A stretch of 64,000 bases of DNA from NCBI RefSeq assembly GCF_023715605.1, contig NZ_JAMBOL010000001.1, positions 434,001 through 498,000 of the forward strand, read 5' to 3'. The translations under genes and the position numbers were made by a program. The notes under the pieces were generated by a model. The model did no database searches. It was not told the origin of the DNA and was given only the letters and a program-made list of their open reading frames with translations. Of the stretch, positions 51,655-60,464 are shown one piece after another; the stretch's first letter is position 1, and every line of letters starts with the position of its first letter. The DNA is from Halalkalibacter oceani (GTDB taxonomy: Bacteria; Bacillota; Bacilli; Bacillales; Bacillaceae_D).

Positions 51655-52389
51655 TTAGTAGGGTAAAAGAGTCATAAGTCCCCGTGGCAAATCTTTTTGC
51701 CAATATTTCCACGTATGATCCCCATCAAACTCTTCGTAAAAATAAGAAAATCGTTTTTCCTGCAATGCCTGGTGAAGCCGGCGGTTCGGTTCTAAAAAGT
51801 CAAGCGTTTGTCCGTCGGTCGTTTTTACGGCTGTTTCTTCCAGACCGATCACGTGATAAATCGCCAGTTCTGTCGGTTTGTTATAGTTCTCAACCGCCGC
51901 AAGCACGCGTTCATCGACATAAGGCGAGTGCATCATCACCTGCCCGAACAGGCTCGGGTACAGTAAGGCGGTCATTAACGAGACGGTTGCCGCAAGAGAA
52001 TCCCCGGCAAGGGTCCGTGCTGAGGCAAGCTGATGGGTTGGATAGTGCTGATCGAGAAACGGCAATAGCTCATGAGCGAGAAAACGGATATACGCATCTG
52101 TTTTCTCTCCTTGTGGATGGTAGCGCCTGCGCCGTTCATCGACAGAAGGATATGGAATCCCGACGACAATCGTTTCGCGGATGTCTGCTTCTTCAATTAA
52201 GGACTCAACCTGGCGGGGGATTCGCCCCAATTGGAAATAGTCGTTGCCATCCTGACAGATCAGGACGTCATATGTATTCAAAGGTGTAAACTCGGGAGGG
52301 GTGTACACAAGCAGAGGGATGTCTTCCTGCAATTCCCGGCTTTTGATCACATGGTCATGAACGGTTCCCTTCAGGTTACGTCTTGTCAT
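51655..52389 (-). CDS. Alpha/beta-hydrolase esterase, YjcH-like
   Basis: 244 residues of the esterase D/enterochelin-esterase type. Nucleophile elbow AGDSLAAT (serine in GDSLA), preceding HPQGEKTDAYIRFLAHELLPFLDQHYPT, and a C-terminal GDHTWKYW histidine. The substrate is unknown. ATG 52389 follows AAAGGATTTG. In B. subtilis yjcF and yjcH flank yjcG (2H phosphoesterase); that gene is absent here. Confidence 0.87.
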   Translation of the reverse strand: MTRRNLKGTVHDHVIKSRELQEDIPLLVYTPPEFTPLNTYDVLICQDGNDYFQLGRIPRQVESLIEEADIRETIVVGIPYPSVDERRRRYHPQGEKTDAYIRFLAHELLPFLDQHYPTHQLASARTLAGDSLAATVSLMTALLYPSLFGQVMMHSPYVDERVLAAVENYNKPTELAIYHVIGLEETAVKTTDGQTLDFLEPNRRLHQALQEKRFSYFYEEFDGDHTWKYWQKDLPRGLMTLLPY

Positions 52390-52650
52390 AGCGGTCAAAT
52401 CCTTTCTATGATAGTGGCTCTGCCGGTTACACAGCCCTGTGAAATAGAGCCGCTTCAGATTGTCTCCAATGAAAAACTTCGACACTTTCTGACAATCGCG
52501 AACAAGGTAACAGATCCAATTTCCATTCTACCTAATTCCAGTAAAGATTGCTACAATTGAGAGACTGCCGAGAGATTGTCCTTGCATTGTCTTGTTCATC
52601 TATGAAATTATAGAGCTAGCAATTTTCAATACATAAAGGACGGAGTGAGC

Positions 52651-53934
52651 ATGATGGTTGAAAAGAGAACACCGGTCCCGGTAGGGGAGGCTGTGCATCG
52701 CCTGAGCACGCAGAATGTGTCTGGAAAAACAGAGTTAATTCCGCTTGAACAGTCCTTCGGCAGAATTCTGGCTGAAGATATTTACGCTTCTCACGATGTG
52801 CCTGCCTTTGATCGCTCACCTTATGACGGCTTTGCCGTGCGGGCCGCGGACACGCAAAATGCGAGCCAGGACGAGCCGGTTCGTTTCAAAGTGGTCGGTG
52901 AAATTGGCGCCGGTTCGCTTTTTACAGGAGAAGTGAAACCGCTTCAAGCCGTGCGAATTATGACCGGAGCACCGATTCCCGCCGGCTGCGACGCCGTCGT
53001 GATGCTCGAGCTGACGAAGGAAATAAGCCGGGACGAAATCGAGATTAAGCGCGCATTCCCGCAAGGCGCCAATATTTCCCGGCAGGGGGAAGACACGAAG
53101 AAAGGGACGGTGCTCGTCAGACGAGGGATGACGATCAATCCGGGCGCCGTCGCTTTGCTTGCGACTTTTGGCTACAGGCATGTTAAGGTTGCCGTGAAAC
53201 CGCTCATCGGCATTTTGGCGACAGGAAGTGAACTGGTCGATGTCGACGAGCCTCTTACTCCGGGAAAAATCCGTAACTCCAATGCCTATATGCTGATCGC
53301 CCAAATCGAACGGGCCGGCGGAAAGGCGGTGTATTTCGGCAAGCTTGATGATGAGTTTGAAGCCTGTTTGAAAGCGGTAAAGCAGGCGCTGACTGAGGTT
53401 GATTTCCTCGTCATCTCCGGTGGTGTGTCGGTCGGCGATTACGATTATGTGCCGGCGATTTTGCAGGAAATTAAAGCATCCGTGCTATTTAACAAGGTCG
53501 GGATGAGACCGGGAAGTGTGACAACGGCGGCGACGGTTGGGGAAAAGCTGATTTTCGGACTGTCGGGCAATCCGTCTGCCTGCTATGTCGGCTTTGAGCT
53601 CTTTGTCCGGCCGATGATCCGCAAAGCATTATTAGCTGACAAGCTTCATTTGCGCAAAGTTCAGGCGGTGCTCGGTACTGATTTTCCAAAGCCGAACCCG
53701 TTTATGCGCTTTGTCCGCGCCCGGCTGTCCCATCAGGCGGAAAAACTGGTCGCGGCTCCTTCCGGCAAAGACAAATCAGGGATTGTCAGTTCGTTGGGGG
53801 AAACCGATTGCTTCATTGTGCTTCCGAGCGGGACACGCGGATACGAAAAAGGGATGGTTGTCGATGTGCTGTTACTCGAAGACGACGAGGGGAGTGAATG
53901 GCCGTGGAACGACATCGTCCGATCTTACAAGTAG
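52651..53934 (+). CDS. moeA: Molybdopterin molybdenumtransferase
   Basis: 427 residues. Inserts molybdate into adenylylated molybdopterin. Landmarks: DVPAFDRSPYDGFAVRAADT, GAPIPAGCDAVVMLE, LATGSELVDVDEPLTPGKIRNSN, VISGGVSVGDYDYV, MRPGSVTTAATVGEKLIFGLSGNPSACYVGFELF. ATG 52651 behind AAAGGACGGAG. Overlaps mobB by 37 bases. Serves the formate dehydrogenase-like enzyme at 58 kb. Confidence 0.95.
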   Translation: MMVEKRTPVPVGEAVHRLSTQNVSGKTELIPLEQSFGRILAEDIYASHDVPAFDRSPYDGFAVRAADTQNASQDEPVRFKVVGEIGAGSLFTGEVKPLQAVRIMTGAPIPAGCDAVVMLELTKEISRDEIEIKRAFPQGANISRQGEDTKKGTVLVRRGMTINPGAVALLATFGYRHVKVAVKPLIGILATGSELVDVDEPLTPGKIRNSNAYMLIAQIERAGGKAVYFGKLDDEFEACLKAVKQALTEVDFLVISGGVSVGDYDYVPAILQEIKASVLFNKVGMRPGSVTTAATVGEKLIFGLSGNPSACYVGFELFVRPMIRKALLADKLHLRKVQAVLGTDFPKPNPFMRFVRARLSHQAEKLVAAPSGKDKSGIVSSLGETDCFIVLPSGTRGYEKGMVVDVLLLEDDEGSEWPWNDIVRSYK

Positions 53935-54419
53935 TCGGCTTTCAAAATAGCGGCAAGACGACTCTCGCGGAAAAGCTAATCAAAACAGGAATTGAACTTG
54001 GGTTGGACGTAGCAACGATTAAGCATCACGGCCACAATACGCCGCAAAAACCAGAAGCCGGCCTGAAGGATAGTGAGCGGCACAGGCAGGCGGGTGCAGC
54101 GATTACGGCAGTGGAAGGCGGCGGCTCCCTGCAACTTCATATCCAGAACCAAAGCTGGTCTCTGGACGGGATTCTCGCTCTTTACGAGCAGTTTTCCCCC
54201 GATTTGATTGTCGTGGAAGGCTACAAAAAAGCCCCTTATCCAAAACTTGTTCTGCTTCGGGGCGAAGAGGATCTGGAGCTAGTACAGGAGCTGACGAATG
54301 TCCGGGCGGTCATTACGTGGCAACGATTGCAGCTTGGGCCAAAGCCATATCCTGTTTTTTCGCTGGAAGAGGCGGATCGACAGCTCGCTTCATTCATTCA
54401 TTTCGTTCTGCCAACATAA
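53898..54419 (+). CDS. mobB: Molybdopterin-guanine dinucleotide biosynthesis protein MobB
   Basis: 173 residues with Walker A GFQNSGKTTLAEKLI, IKHHGH, and the DLIVVEGYKKAPYPKLVLLR block. MobB binds GTP and helps MobA form the guanine dinucleotide cofactor. Starts inside the end of moeA (37-base overlap) behind GAGGGGAGTGA, so translation is coupled. MobA is not in the window. Confidence 0.93.
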   Translation: MAVERHRPILQVVGFQNSGKTTLAEKLIKTGIELGLDVATIKHHGHNTPQKPEAGLKDSERHRQAGAAITAVEGGGSLQLHIQNQSWSLDGILALYEQFSPDLIVVEGYKKAPYPKLVLLRGEEDLELVQELTNVRAVITWQRLQLGPKPYPVFSLEEADRQLASFIHFVLPT

Positions 54420-54466
54420 AAGAGCCCGTGTCAAAAGGTTGATTTTCACCTAATGACGCGGGCTTT
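54418..54466. repeat. Compound hairpin repeat, copy 8
   Basis: AAAAGAGCCCGTGTCAAAAGGTTGA pattern pairs with TCACCTAATGACGCGGGCTTT. Outer stem GAGCCCGTGTC differs from other copies but remains paired (one G-U type change). Overlaps the mobB stop. Confidence 0.7.
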
Positions 54467-54523
54467 GTGCAGAGCCGCTGCTGGATATGTCATCTTACCT
54501 TAAATCCAGCTTCTGTTCAGGCC

Positions 54524-54751
54524 TTAAGAAACAAGCTTCTCCAGCTTTTCATTCCGCTCCTGCTGCTCCTCAGCCGAAGCGAGGTCGTATTTTTTTAAGA
54601 GATGAAACAGTTCATTCAGCTCAGGCTGGGTTGGTTCTACGGCGAGAAAGGCGGCGCTTTGCTGATAAAGCTCGTTTGGCAAAAACGGCTTTTGCGTTTC
54701 CAGTTTTTTTCGCACATCTTCTGGCGGGTGATCCAGTTTACATGAACTCAT
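54524..54751 (-). CDS. Small soluble protein of unknown function
   Basis: 75 residues, helical, acidic/lysine-rich, beginning MSSCKLDHPPEDVRKKLE. AAAGGAGG nine bases before the ATG supports translation. Lies downstream of fdhD on the same strand, separated by the repeat cluster at 54851-54980. No family recognised; a role near formate metabolism is only suggested by position. Confidence 0.55.
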   Translation of the reverse strand: MSSCKLDHPPEDVRKKLETQKPFLPNELYQQSAAFLAVEPTQPELNELFHLLKKYDLASAEEQQERNEKLEKLVS

Positions 54752-54850
54752 TTGTCGGTTCCTCCTTTAGTTTAAGTGGATTTCATAAAAAGAATATAAC
54801 GGCTCGCAGGACGCTTACCGAGCTTAGACAAAACTCGGTAGCATACAGTA

Positions 54851-54934
54851 GCAATGGCTTCGCTCGCCACAAGTCCGTTATGAGAAACCCACTCATAACG
54901 GACTTTAAAAGATCGTGGCGGCTCCGCTCTTTGC
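54851..54934. repeat. 85-nt structured repeat, copy C
   Basis: GCAATGGCTTCGCTCGCCAC begins the element; GTGGCGGCTCCGCTCTTTGC ends it. CGCCAC/GTGGCG and GCAA/TTGC pair; the apical hairpin AAGTCCGTTATGAG / CTCATAACGGACTT has loop AAACCCA. Four bases separate it from hairpin copy 9. Confidence 0.8.
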
Positions 54935-54937
54935 TTA

Positions 54938-54980
54938 GAGGATGGGCAAAATGGTAAAAACAACCTTTTTGCCCATCCTC
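54938..54980. repeat. Compound hairpin repeat, copy 9
   Basis: GAGGATGGGCAAAATGGT pairs with ACCTTTTTGCCCATCCTC around AAAAACA. Oriented for the minus-strand fdhD gene, whose stop overlaps it by two bases. Confidence 0.8.
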
Positions 54981-55770
54981 ATAAAATAATCCGTTCGGGC
55001 TTTGAATAAATGTTAAAGGACGTGCCGCGGATAAAGCCGACAGCCGTAATGTTTAAGTCTTCAGCGAGGCGGATTGCCAGGTCGGTCGGCGCTGATTTGG
55101 ACAGAACGATGCCGACGCCGATTTTGGCGGCTTTTGTCAAAATCTCAGAGGAAATTCGACCGCTGAAAACGAGAATTTTGTCCTTGACGGGGATGCCGTT
55201 CAGGAGGGAATACCCGTACAGCTTGTCGAGCGCATTGTGGCGGCCGATGTCGGAGCGGCTGACGAGCAGCTCTTCCGTTGAACAGAGCGCCGCATTATGA
55301 ACGCCGCCGGTGTTCTGAAAGACAAGGCTGTCGGCTTGCATGCGTTTCATTAAGCTGAGACACTGTGCGGCGGTGACGGTCGTCGTGACCATCGATGTTT
55401 TCGCGGTACGGACATCATTTTGGAAATAAAACTGACGGCTTTTGCCGCAGCAGGAGCCGATAAAGCGCTTTGAAAAGGACTGCTGGTTGATGAAGTCGTC
55501 CTTATAAAGCTCGACATACGCAAAGCCTTGATCGCGGTCAATCGTCATATCCTTGATCTCTTTTCTGAAACGTATCACTCCTTCAGAGGCCAGAAAGCCG
55601 AGCACCAATTCATCAAGATTCTCCGGGCTGCAGACCATTGTCGCAAATTCCACCTGGTTAATAAAAATCGTTAACGGAAATTCGACCGCGATTTCATCGA
55701 CACAGGACGTAAATGTATTGTCCTTATACTTCACAATCTCTTCCTTCAAGCTTAATGACTCTGTCAACAT
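54979..55770 (-). CDS. fdhD: Formate dehydrogenase accessory sulfurtransferase FdhD
   Basis: 263 residues. FdhD passes sulfur from a cysteine desulfurase to the molybdenum cofactor of formate dehydrogenase. Motifs: FINQVEFATMVCSPENLDELVLGFLASEGVI, cysteine pair in GSCCGKS, QNTGGVHNAAL, SDIGRHNALDKLYGY and SGRISSEILTKAAK. ATG 55770 behind AAAGGAGGAGGG; longer in-frame versions have no ribosome site. Divergent from the formate/oxalate transporter operon, whose oxidoreductase is the likely client. Confidence 0.95.
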   Translation of the reverse strand: MLTESLSLKEEIVKYKDNTFTSCVDEIAVEFPLTIFINQVEFATMVCSPENLDELVLGFLASEGVIRFRKEIKDMTIDRDQGFAYVELYKDDFINQQSFSKRFIGSCCGKSRQFYFQNDVRTAKTSMVTTTVTAAQCLSLMKRMQADSLVFQNTGGVHNAALCSTEELLVSRSDIGRHNALDKLYGYSLLNGIPVKDKILVFSGRISSEILTKAAKIGVGIVLSKSAPTDLAIRLAEDLNITAVGFIRGTSFNIYSKPERIIL

Positions 55771-55974
55771 GTTCCCTCCTCCTTTTCTCCCATCTGTTGC
55801 GTTTATGACTATCATATAACCACACTCTTTGGCAACTGACAAGAGGAAAGAAACTGTTATTTGAGAATAAAAAAAGTTGAACTGACAAATACCGCTTGAA
55901 AGAAGCGTCCTTTGTTGTAAGCGATTAAATTGGCTCAGGTTAGCAATTTTTTGAAATTTGTATGAGAAAAGATA

Positions 55975-56003
55975 TTGAAAAGAAGCAAGAAACACGTTAT
56001 GAT
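55975..56003 (+). promoter_or_regulatory. Promoter of the formate/oxalate transporter operon
   Basis: TTGAAA (55975-55980), 17-nt spacer and TATGAT (55998-56003). Start would be near 56010, giving a ~200-nt leader before the gene. Confidence 0.7.
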
Positions 56004-56038
56004 TGAATAGAATTCAATAAATTGTAACATTTAATGAT

Positions 56039-56119
56039 CGAGGCAGCGACCCTGTCGTCGGTGTTAAGTGTTGTAATGAAAGCGATTACTATTGGTGCGA
56101 AAGTAGCGAATCCTGCTTG
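56039..56119 (+). promoter_or_regulatory. Structured leader, candidate riboswitch aptamer
   Basis: CGAG-G-CAG (56039-56046) pairs with CTGCTTG (56113-56119). Inside are a CGAC-cct-GTCG hairpin (56047-56057) and a second arm GATTACT ... AGTAGCGAATC. It resembles a three-way junction placed just before a terminator. I could match it to no known riboswitch class. Confidence 0.45.
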
Positions 56120-56124
56120 AGACT

Positions 56125-56187
56125 AATCGTCGTGCTTCTTAAAGGAATCTGTCTGTTCCTTTGAGCGAGTCACGGCGATTTTTATTT
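56125..56187 (+). terminator. Leader terminator before the formate/oxalate transporter gene
   Basis: AATCGTCGTG (56125-56134) pairs with CACGGCGATT (56171-56180), and AAAGGAA / TTCCTTT forms an inner hairpin; a T-rich tail follows. It lies 26 bases before the start codon, so it must be regulated or leaky. Confidence 0.75.
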
Positions 56188-56212
56188 TGATCAGAAAAAA
56201 GGAGAGATGAAG

Positions 56213-57466
56213 ATGGGGGAAGGGAAAAAAGTAAAAAATCGTTGGTTAATCGCGCTCGCTGCTGTGGGGATTCATATTTCAATCGGGTCGGTTTATGCGT
56301 GGAGCGTGTTCACGAACCCGATTATCGAGCAGCACGGCTGGGATTTAAGCGCCGTTTCGTTGACATTCAGTATCGCCATCGCTTTTCTCGGCTTGTCAGC
56401 AGCTTTTATGGGTCATTTTGTTGAGAAGTACGGGCCGCGCGTTTCCGGCTTAGTGGCGGCGACTTTTTTTGGAATTGGACTTGTCGGGGCCGGTTTTGCC
56501 ATTTCGATCGATTCCCTGATTCTGCTATACATAACGTATGGAGCACTCGGCGGGATCGGCCTGGGGGTCGGCTATATTACACCTGTTTCGACGCTGGTCA
56601 AATGGTTCCCGGACCGACGCGGGCTTGCGACGGGGCTTGCCATTATGGGCTTCGGCTTTGCGGCGATGATTGCCAGTCCGATCATGGCCAGTCTGATTCA
56701 GTCAGTCGGAATCGCCAACACGTTTTTCACATTAGGCATTGCCTATTTCGTCATTATGTTTGCCTCGGCATTATACATTGAGCGCCCGCCAGCAGGGTAT
56801 ATGGAAGAGGTGGAAACGGGTGAGAAGCGTGTCAGCACAGATCTTTCTCAGCTGACTGCCAACGAAGCGGTGAAAACGAGACGGTTTTGGTATTTATGGC
56901 TGATGCTCTTTATCAATGTTACCTGTGGGATTGCGATTTTGTCCGTTGCCTCGCCGATGGCGCAGGAAATTGCCGGCCTGTCCGCCGCAGCCGCTGCGAC
57001 GATGGTTGGGATTATGGGCGTCTTCAATGGTTTCGGCCGTATCGGCTGGGCCTCGATTTCCGACTATCTTGGACGCGCCAATGTGTATACGCTGTTCTTT
57101 TTGATCCAGATCGTTTCCTTTTTTGCCTTGCCGAGCATTACCCATGCCGTATTGTTCCAAGTCGTATTGTTTTTAATCCTGACTTGCTATGGCGGGGGAT
57201 TCGCCTCAATTCCGGCCTACATCGGTGATCTGTTTGGCACGAAGCAGCTTGGAGCGATACATGGCTATATTCTCACCGCCTGGGCGGGAGCTGGTCTGGT
57301 TGGCCCGATCCTTGCTTCATGGATTCGGGAAACGACAAACAGCTATGCCGGCACATTGTATATTTTCGGCTTTATGTTTATTGTGGCATTGGTTGTCTCC
57401 CTTGTCATTCGCATTGATATTAAGCAGCTTAAGAAAAAGAATGCTGTGACGAATTTAGCAAGCTAG
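56213..57466 (+). CDS. OFA-family MFS transporter (oxalate/formate antiporter type)
   Basis: 417 residues, 12 membrane segments. N-terminal GIHISIGSVYAWSVFTNPI, FPDRRGLATGLAIMGFGFAAM and the second-half NGFGRIGWASISDYLGR are typical of OFA transporters (OxlT/YhjX). Cargo could be oxalate, formate, pyruvate or lactate; the neighbours (fdhD, FdhF-like enzyme) favour formate or oxalate. ATG 56213 suits the AAAGGAGAG site better than the ATG two codons earlier. Confidence 0.88.
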   Translation: MGEGKKVKNRWLIALAAVGIHISIGSVYAWSVFTNPIIEQHGWDLSAVSLTFSIAIAFLGLSAAFMGHFVEKYGPRVSGLVAATFFGIGLVGAGFAISIDSLILLYITYGALGGIGLGVGYITPVSTLVKWFPDRRGLATGLAIMGFGFAAMIASPIMASLIQSVGIANTFFTLGIAYFVIMFASALYIERPPAGYMEEVETGEKRVSTDLSQLTANEAVKTRRFWYLWLMLFINVTCGIAILSVASPMAQEIAGLSAAAAATMVGIMGVFNGFGRIGWASISDYLGRANVYTLFFLIQIVSFFALPSITHAVLFQVVLFLILTCYGGGFASIPAYIGDLFGTKQLGAIHGYILTAWAGAGLVGPILASWIRETTNSYAGTLYIFGFMFIVALVVSLVIRIDIKQLKKKNAVTNLAS

Positions 57467-57533
57467 TTTATTGACATTTTCATGGCGGCATTCTACTCTT
57501 TTAAGAGAGAACATGTAAACGAGGGCCACAGAC

Positions 57534-57896
57534 ATGAATAAATACGAAGCGGAATTCAGTAATTTAGTCCGTTCCTTTCGCAAAAAGCATATGGGAAAGG
57601 GACCGAGTCAAATTAATACGACATTTTGTAAGAATTGGGCGATTTGCGAAATGCAGGGGAACCTTTCTCCGGTAGAGAAATTCATTGCGACCGCCGACGA
57701 AGGCAAGCAAATGCTGCGTGCGGCGCGTACGGAAATGGTGAAAGAGATGTATCGCAAAAACCGTCCTGTTGAAATGGAGGAGTTTTTGCAGGCGAAGTTT
57801 GTTGATTTATTTGTCGATATTGATATTGAACGCGATTTTGGCATGTCGATCTTCGTATTTGATGATAATATAGAAGAGAAGTTTTCAAAAAAATAA
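57534..57896 (+). CDS. DUF2294 family protein
   Basis: 120 residues, with GKGPSQINTTFCKNWAICEMQGNLSPVEKFIA near the start and a C-terminal FVDIDIERDFGMSIFVFD, matching DUF2294. Function unknown; often beside formate dehydrogenase genes in Bacillales as remembered. A TTGACA at 57472 with a weak -10 may add a promoter. Followed by a terminator and the oxidoreductase gene. Confidence 0.8.
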   Translation: MNKYEAEFSNLVRSFRKKHMGKGPSQINTTFCKNWAICEMQGNLSPVEKFIATADEGKQMLRAARTEMVKEMYRKNRPVEMEEFLQAKFVDLFVDIDIERDFGMSIFVFDDNIEEKFSKK

Positions 57897-57933
57897 TTGG
57901 TTTGGCACTTAGTAGCGCACCTGCAAAAGACTC

Positions 57934-57986
57934 AACCACCGTCTACCCTTACCTGGATTCTGGCAAGGAGAAGCGGTGGTTTTTTG
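57934..57986 (+). terminator. Terminator/attenuator before the FdhF-like gene
   Basis: AACCACCG (57934-57941) pairs with CGGTGGTT (57974-57981), with inner CCTT-CC / GG-AAGG pairing and six Ts. No promoter is visible in the 38 bases left before the next start, so the gene must be reached by read-through. Confidence 0.8.
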
Positions 57987-58024
57987 CGAGAATGACTGAA
58001 AATGCAAGAAGGAGTGATCTGTTT

Positions 58025-60385
58025 ATGGGGAAAACAAAGCATTCAGGACCGATCAAACTGCCGCATACGCCGGCACCGAAGCTGTGGGCAAGCAAGGTAC
58101 CATTCGGCTTAGGAAAGGTTAAGCCGAAGCATATTCGCGATACGATGAAGGTCGTCTGGAATAATCGAGATAATTTGCAATATGCGAAGAACATTATTAC
58201 AAAAGGGGTCTGTGACGGCTGTGCCCTTGGCGTTGCTGGGCTGTATGATCAGACGCTGGCCGGGCCGCATCTTTGCACGACCCGTTTAAATGTGCTGCGG
58301 CTCAATACGATGCCGGCGATGAAGGAAGAGATTGTCCACGCTGATATTGATGAGTTGCGCAAGTATTCGAGCGCCGAGCTGCGCGAGCTGGGACGAATTC
58401 CGTATCCGCTCATCCGTCGCCCGGGCGAGCGTCGCTTTTCGCGAATTGAGTGGGATGAAGCGATGGACCTCATTGCTGATAAAATGAAGAAGCTCGATCC
58501 GAAAAACTACGCCTTCTATTTAACGGCGCGAGGCATTACGAATGAATCCTATTATGTCGCTGCCAAGGTAGCGAGATTTCTTGGAACGAACCATATTGAC
58601 AATGCGTCGCGGATTTGTCACTCACCATCGAAAACAGCGCTTAAGCGCTCGCTCGGCATCGGGGCCTCAAGCTGTAACTACAAAGACTGGATCGGTTCAG
58701 ATGTGATCGTCTTCTGGGGTTCGGTCGCAGCGAATAATCAGCCGGTGTCGACGAAATACATGTACGCGGCGAAACGAAAAGGAACGAAAATCATTTGCAT
58801 TAACCCGTACCGCGAACCATCGATGGAGAAATACTGGATTCCGTCCATTGGCGAGTCGGCTTTATTTGGCACAAAGCTCGCGGATGATTTTTACCAGGTG
58901 AATATTGGCGGAGATATTGCCTTTATGCACGGGATTATGAAGCATTGGTTTGAGATGGAAGCAGCAGAACCGGGTTCAGCGATTGACCATGCTTTCGTGG
59001 AGGCTCATGTCAATGGCTATGAGGAACTAAAGGCGAAGGTCGCCGAGCAGTCCTGGGAAGCGATTGTTGCCTCTTCCGGGGTAACACAGGAAAGAATCGC
59101 GGAGCTGGCTGAGCTGCTTGCCAAGAGCAAGTCTGGGGTGTTTGTCTGGTCAATGGGACTGACAATGCACACCTTCGCTTCAGATAATATTTCCCAGGTG
59201 GCAAACCTTGCTTTGCTGCGCGGATTTTTAGGCAGAGAACATTGCGGTGTCATGCCGATCCGCGGTCATTCCGGCGTTCAGGGAAGCGGTGAGATGGGCG
59301 CTGATCCGTTCGTGCTTCCGGGAGGGGACTTTGAACCGGCCAATATCGAGCGAATCGAAAAGCTTTGGAAATTTGAACTGCCGAAATGGCAGGGTGATGT
59401 AATCGGCGTATCGCTTGAAAATATTTTACTGCCTGAAGACCATGAGCGGAAAATCAAGCTGTATTATTTATCGGGTGGTAATTTCCTTGAAACGATGCCT
59501 GATCCTGTCTTTGTTGAAAAAGCATTATCCGAGCTTGAAATCCGCGTCCATCAGGATATTATTTTTAATACGTCGACGCTCGTCGACGCGAAGGAGGCTG
59601 TCATTGTTCTTCCGGCGAAAACGCGCTATGAACAGGATGGCGGGGGTACGTCAACCTCAACGGAACGAATGGTCTACTTTTCTCCGCCGATTGATGGAAA
59701 CAAACAGATGATTGAAGAAGCACGTTCCGAGTGGAAAATTTATCTTGATCTTGCGAAGCGGGTCAGACCGGAAGATGCCGAGTTGATCGACTTTGCGGAC
59801 GGTCAGGCGATCCGCGACGAAATTGCTTTGGCGAATCCAAATTATGATGGCATTCAGCATTTAAAGGAGCAGGGTGATGTGTTCCAATGGGGAGGAGCCT
59901 GGCTCTGTGAGGACGGCGTTTGTCCGACACCGGACGGCAAAGGAAATTTAATCGCTGTCGACATTCCCGACTTGAACAAAACAGCCGGTGATTTTTATAT
60001 CACAACAAGACGAGGCAAGCAATTTAACTCAATGGTGTACAGCGAGAATGATCCGAATAATGATGCGGATCGCTACGACGTGCTCATGAATGCGGAGGAC
60101 GCGAAGGATTTAAGCATCACAGAACGGGAAAATATCGTCGTCTACAACCAGTACGGTGTGTTCAGCGGCAAGGCGCGTTTTATCGACATTGCCCGAGGCA
60201 ATATTGAATTGTATTTCCCTGAAGGAAACTTCTTGTTGCCAAAAGGTGTGTACGAGGATCTGGCGAAAATCCCGAGCTACAACATCGCCGTCAAGGTTGA
60301 AAAAGCCGAGCGCTTTAACGCCCGCAAAGATGTCAGCTACCTCGAAAGAAGAATAGAAGATTTAGAAGAGACAGCAGAAGGCTGA
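58025..60385 (+). CDS. FdhF/YdeP-family molybdopterin oxidoreductase
   Basis: 786 residues, cytoplasmic. GVCDGCALGVAGLYDQTLAGPHLCTTRL near the N-terminus, SRICHSPSKTALKRSLG, WGSVAANNQPVSTKYMYAAKRKGTKIICINP, GFLGREHCGVMPIRGHSGVQGSGEMGADPF and the C-terminal dinucleotide-cofactor domain fit the YdeP branch of formate dehydrogenase alpha-type enzymes. Formate oxidation is suggested by fdhD, moeA and mobB nearby but not proved; YdeP relatives are linked to acid stress. No ferredoxin domain. ATG 58025 follows AAGGAG; the in-frame region upstream is the terminator. Confidence 0.88.
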   Translation: MGKTKHSGPIKLPHTPAPKLWASKVPFGLGKVKPKHIRDTMKVVWNNRDNLQYAKNIITKGVCDGCALGVAGLYDQTLAGPHLCTTRLNVLRLNTMPAMKEEIVHADIDELRKYSSAELRELGRIPYPLIRRPGERRFSRIEWDEAMDLIADKMKKLDPKNYAFYLTARGITNESYYVAAKVARFLGTNHIDNASRICHSPSKTALKRSLGIGASSCNYKDWIGSDVIVFWGSVAANNQPVSTKYMYAAKRKGTKIICINPYREPSMEKYWIPSIGESALFGTKLADDFYQVNIGGDIAFMHGIMKHWFEMEAAEPGSAIDHAFVEAHVNGYEELKAKVAEQSWEAIVASSGVTQERIAELAELLAKSKSGVFVWSMGLTMHTFASDNISQVANLALLRGFLGREHCGVMPIRGHSGVQGSGEMGADPFVLPGGDFEPANIERIEKLWKFELPKWQGDVIGVSLENILLPEDHERKIKLYYLSGGNFLETMPDPVFVEKALSELEIRVHQDIIFNTSTLVDAKEAVIVLPAKTRYEQDGGGTSTSTERMVYFSPPIDGNKQMIEEARSEWKIYLDLAKRVRPEDAELIDFADGQAIRDEIALANPNYDGIQHLKEQGDVFQWGGAWLCEDGVCPTPDGKGNLIAVDIPDLNKTAGDFYITTRRGKQFNSMVYSENDPNNDADRYDVLMNAEDAKDLSITERENIVVYNQYGVFSGKARFIDIARGNIELYFPEGNFLLPKGVYEDLAKIPSYNIAVKVEKAERFNARKDVSYLERRIEDLEETAEG

Positions 60386-60464
60386 TGAACAGCAGGATCG
60401 GGATGCTTGTGGCAGAACCATCCTGACCGTTTCAAGTAGAAGGACAAAAAAGCCAACGATCCAT

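Noticed and set aside
55771-55995. 75-codon upstream extension of FdhD
   Set aside because: Composition is leader-like, and the start at 55770 has an excellent AAAGGAGGAGGG site.
56010-56120. THF riboswitch reading of the leader, because GTTAAGTG occurs
   Set aside because: The remaining conserved THF blocks and closing stem could not be found; only this octamer matches.
56010-56120. Moco RNA motif reading of the same leader
   Set aside because: Gene context fits, but the characteristic GC-rich Moco arms are absent.
57902-58024. Upstream extension of the FdhF-like protein
   Set aside because: The translated region is the terminator hairpin at 57934-57986, and no ribosome site precedes it.
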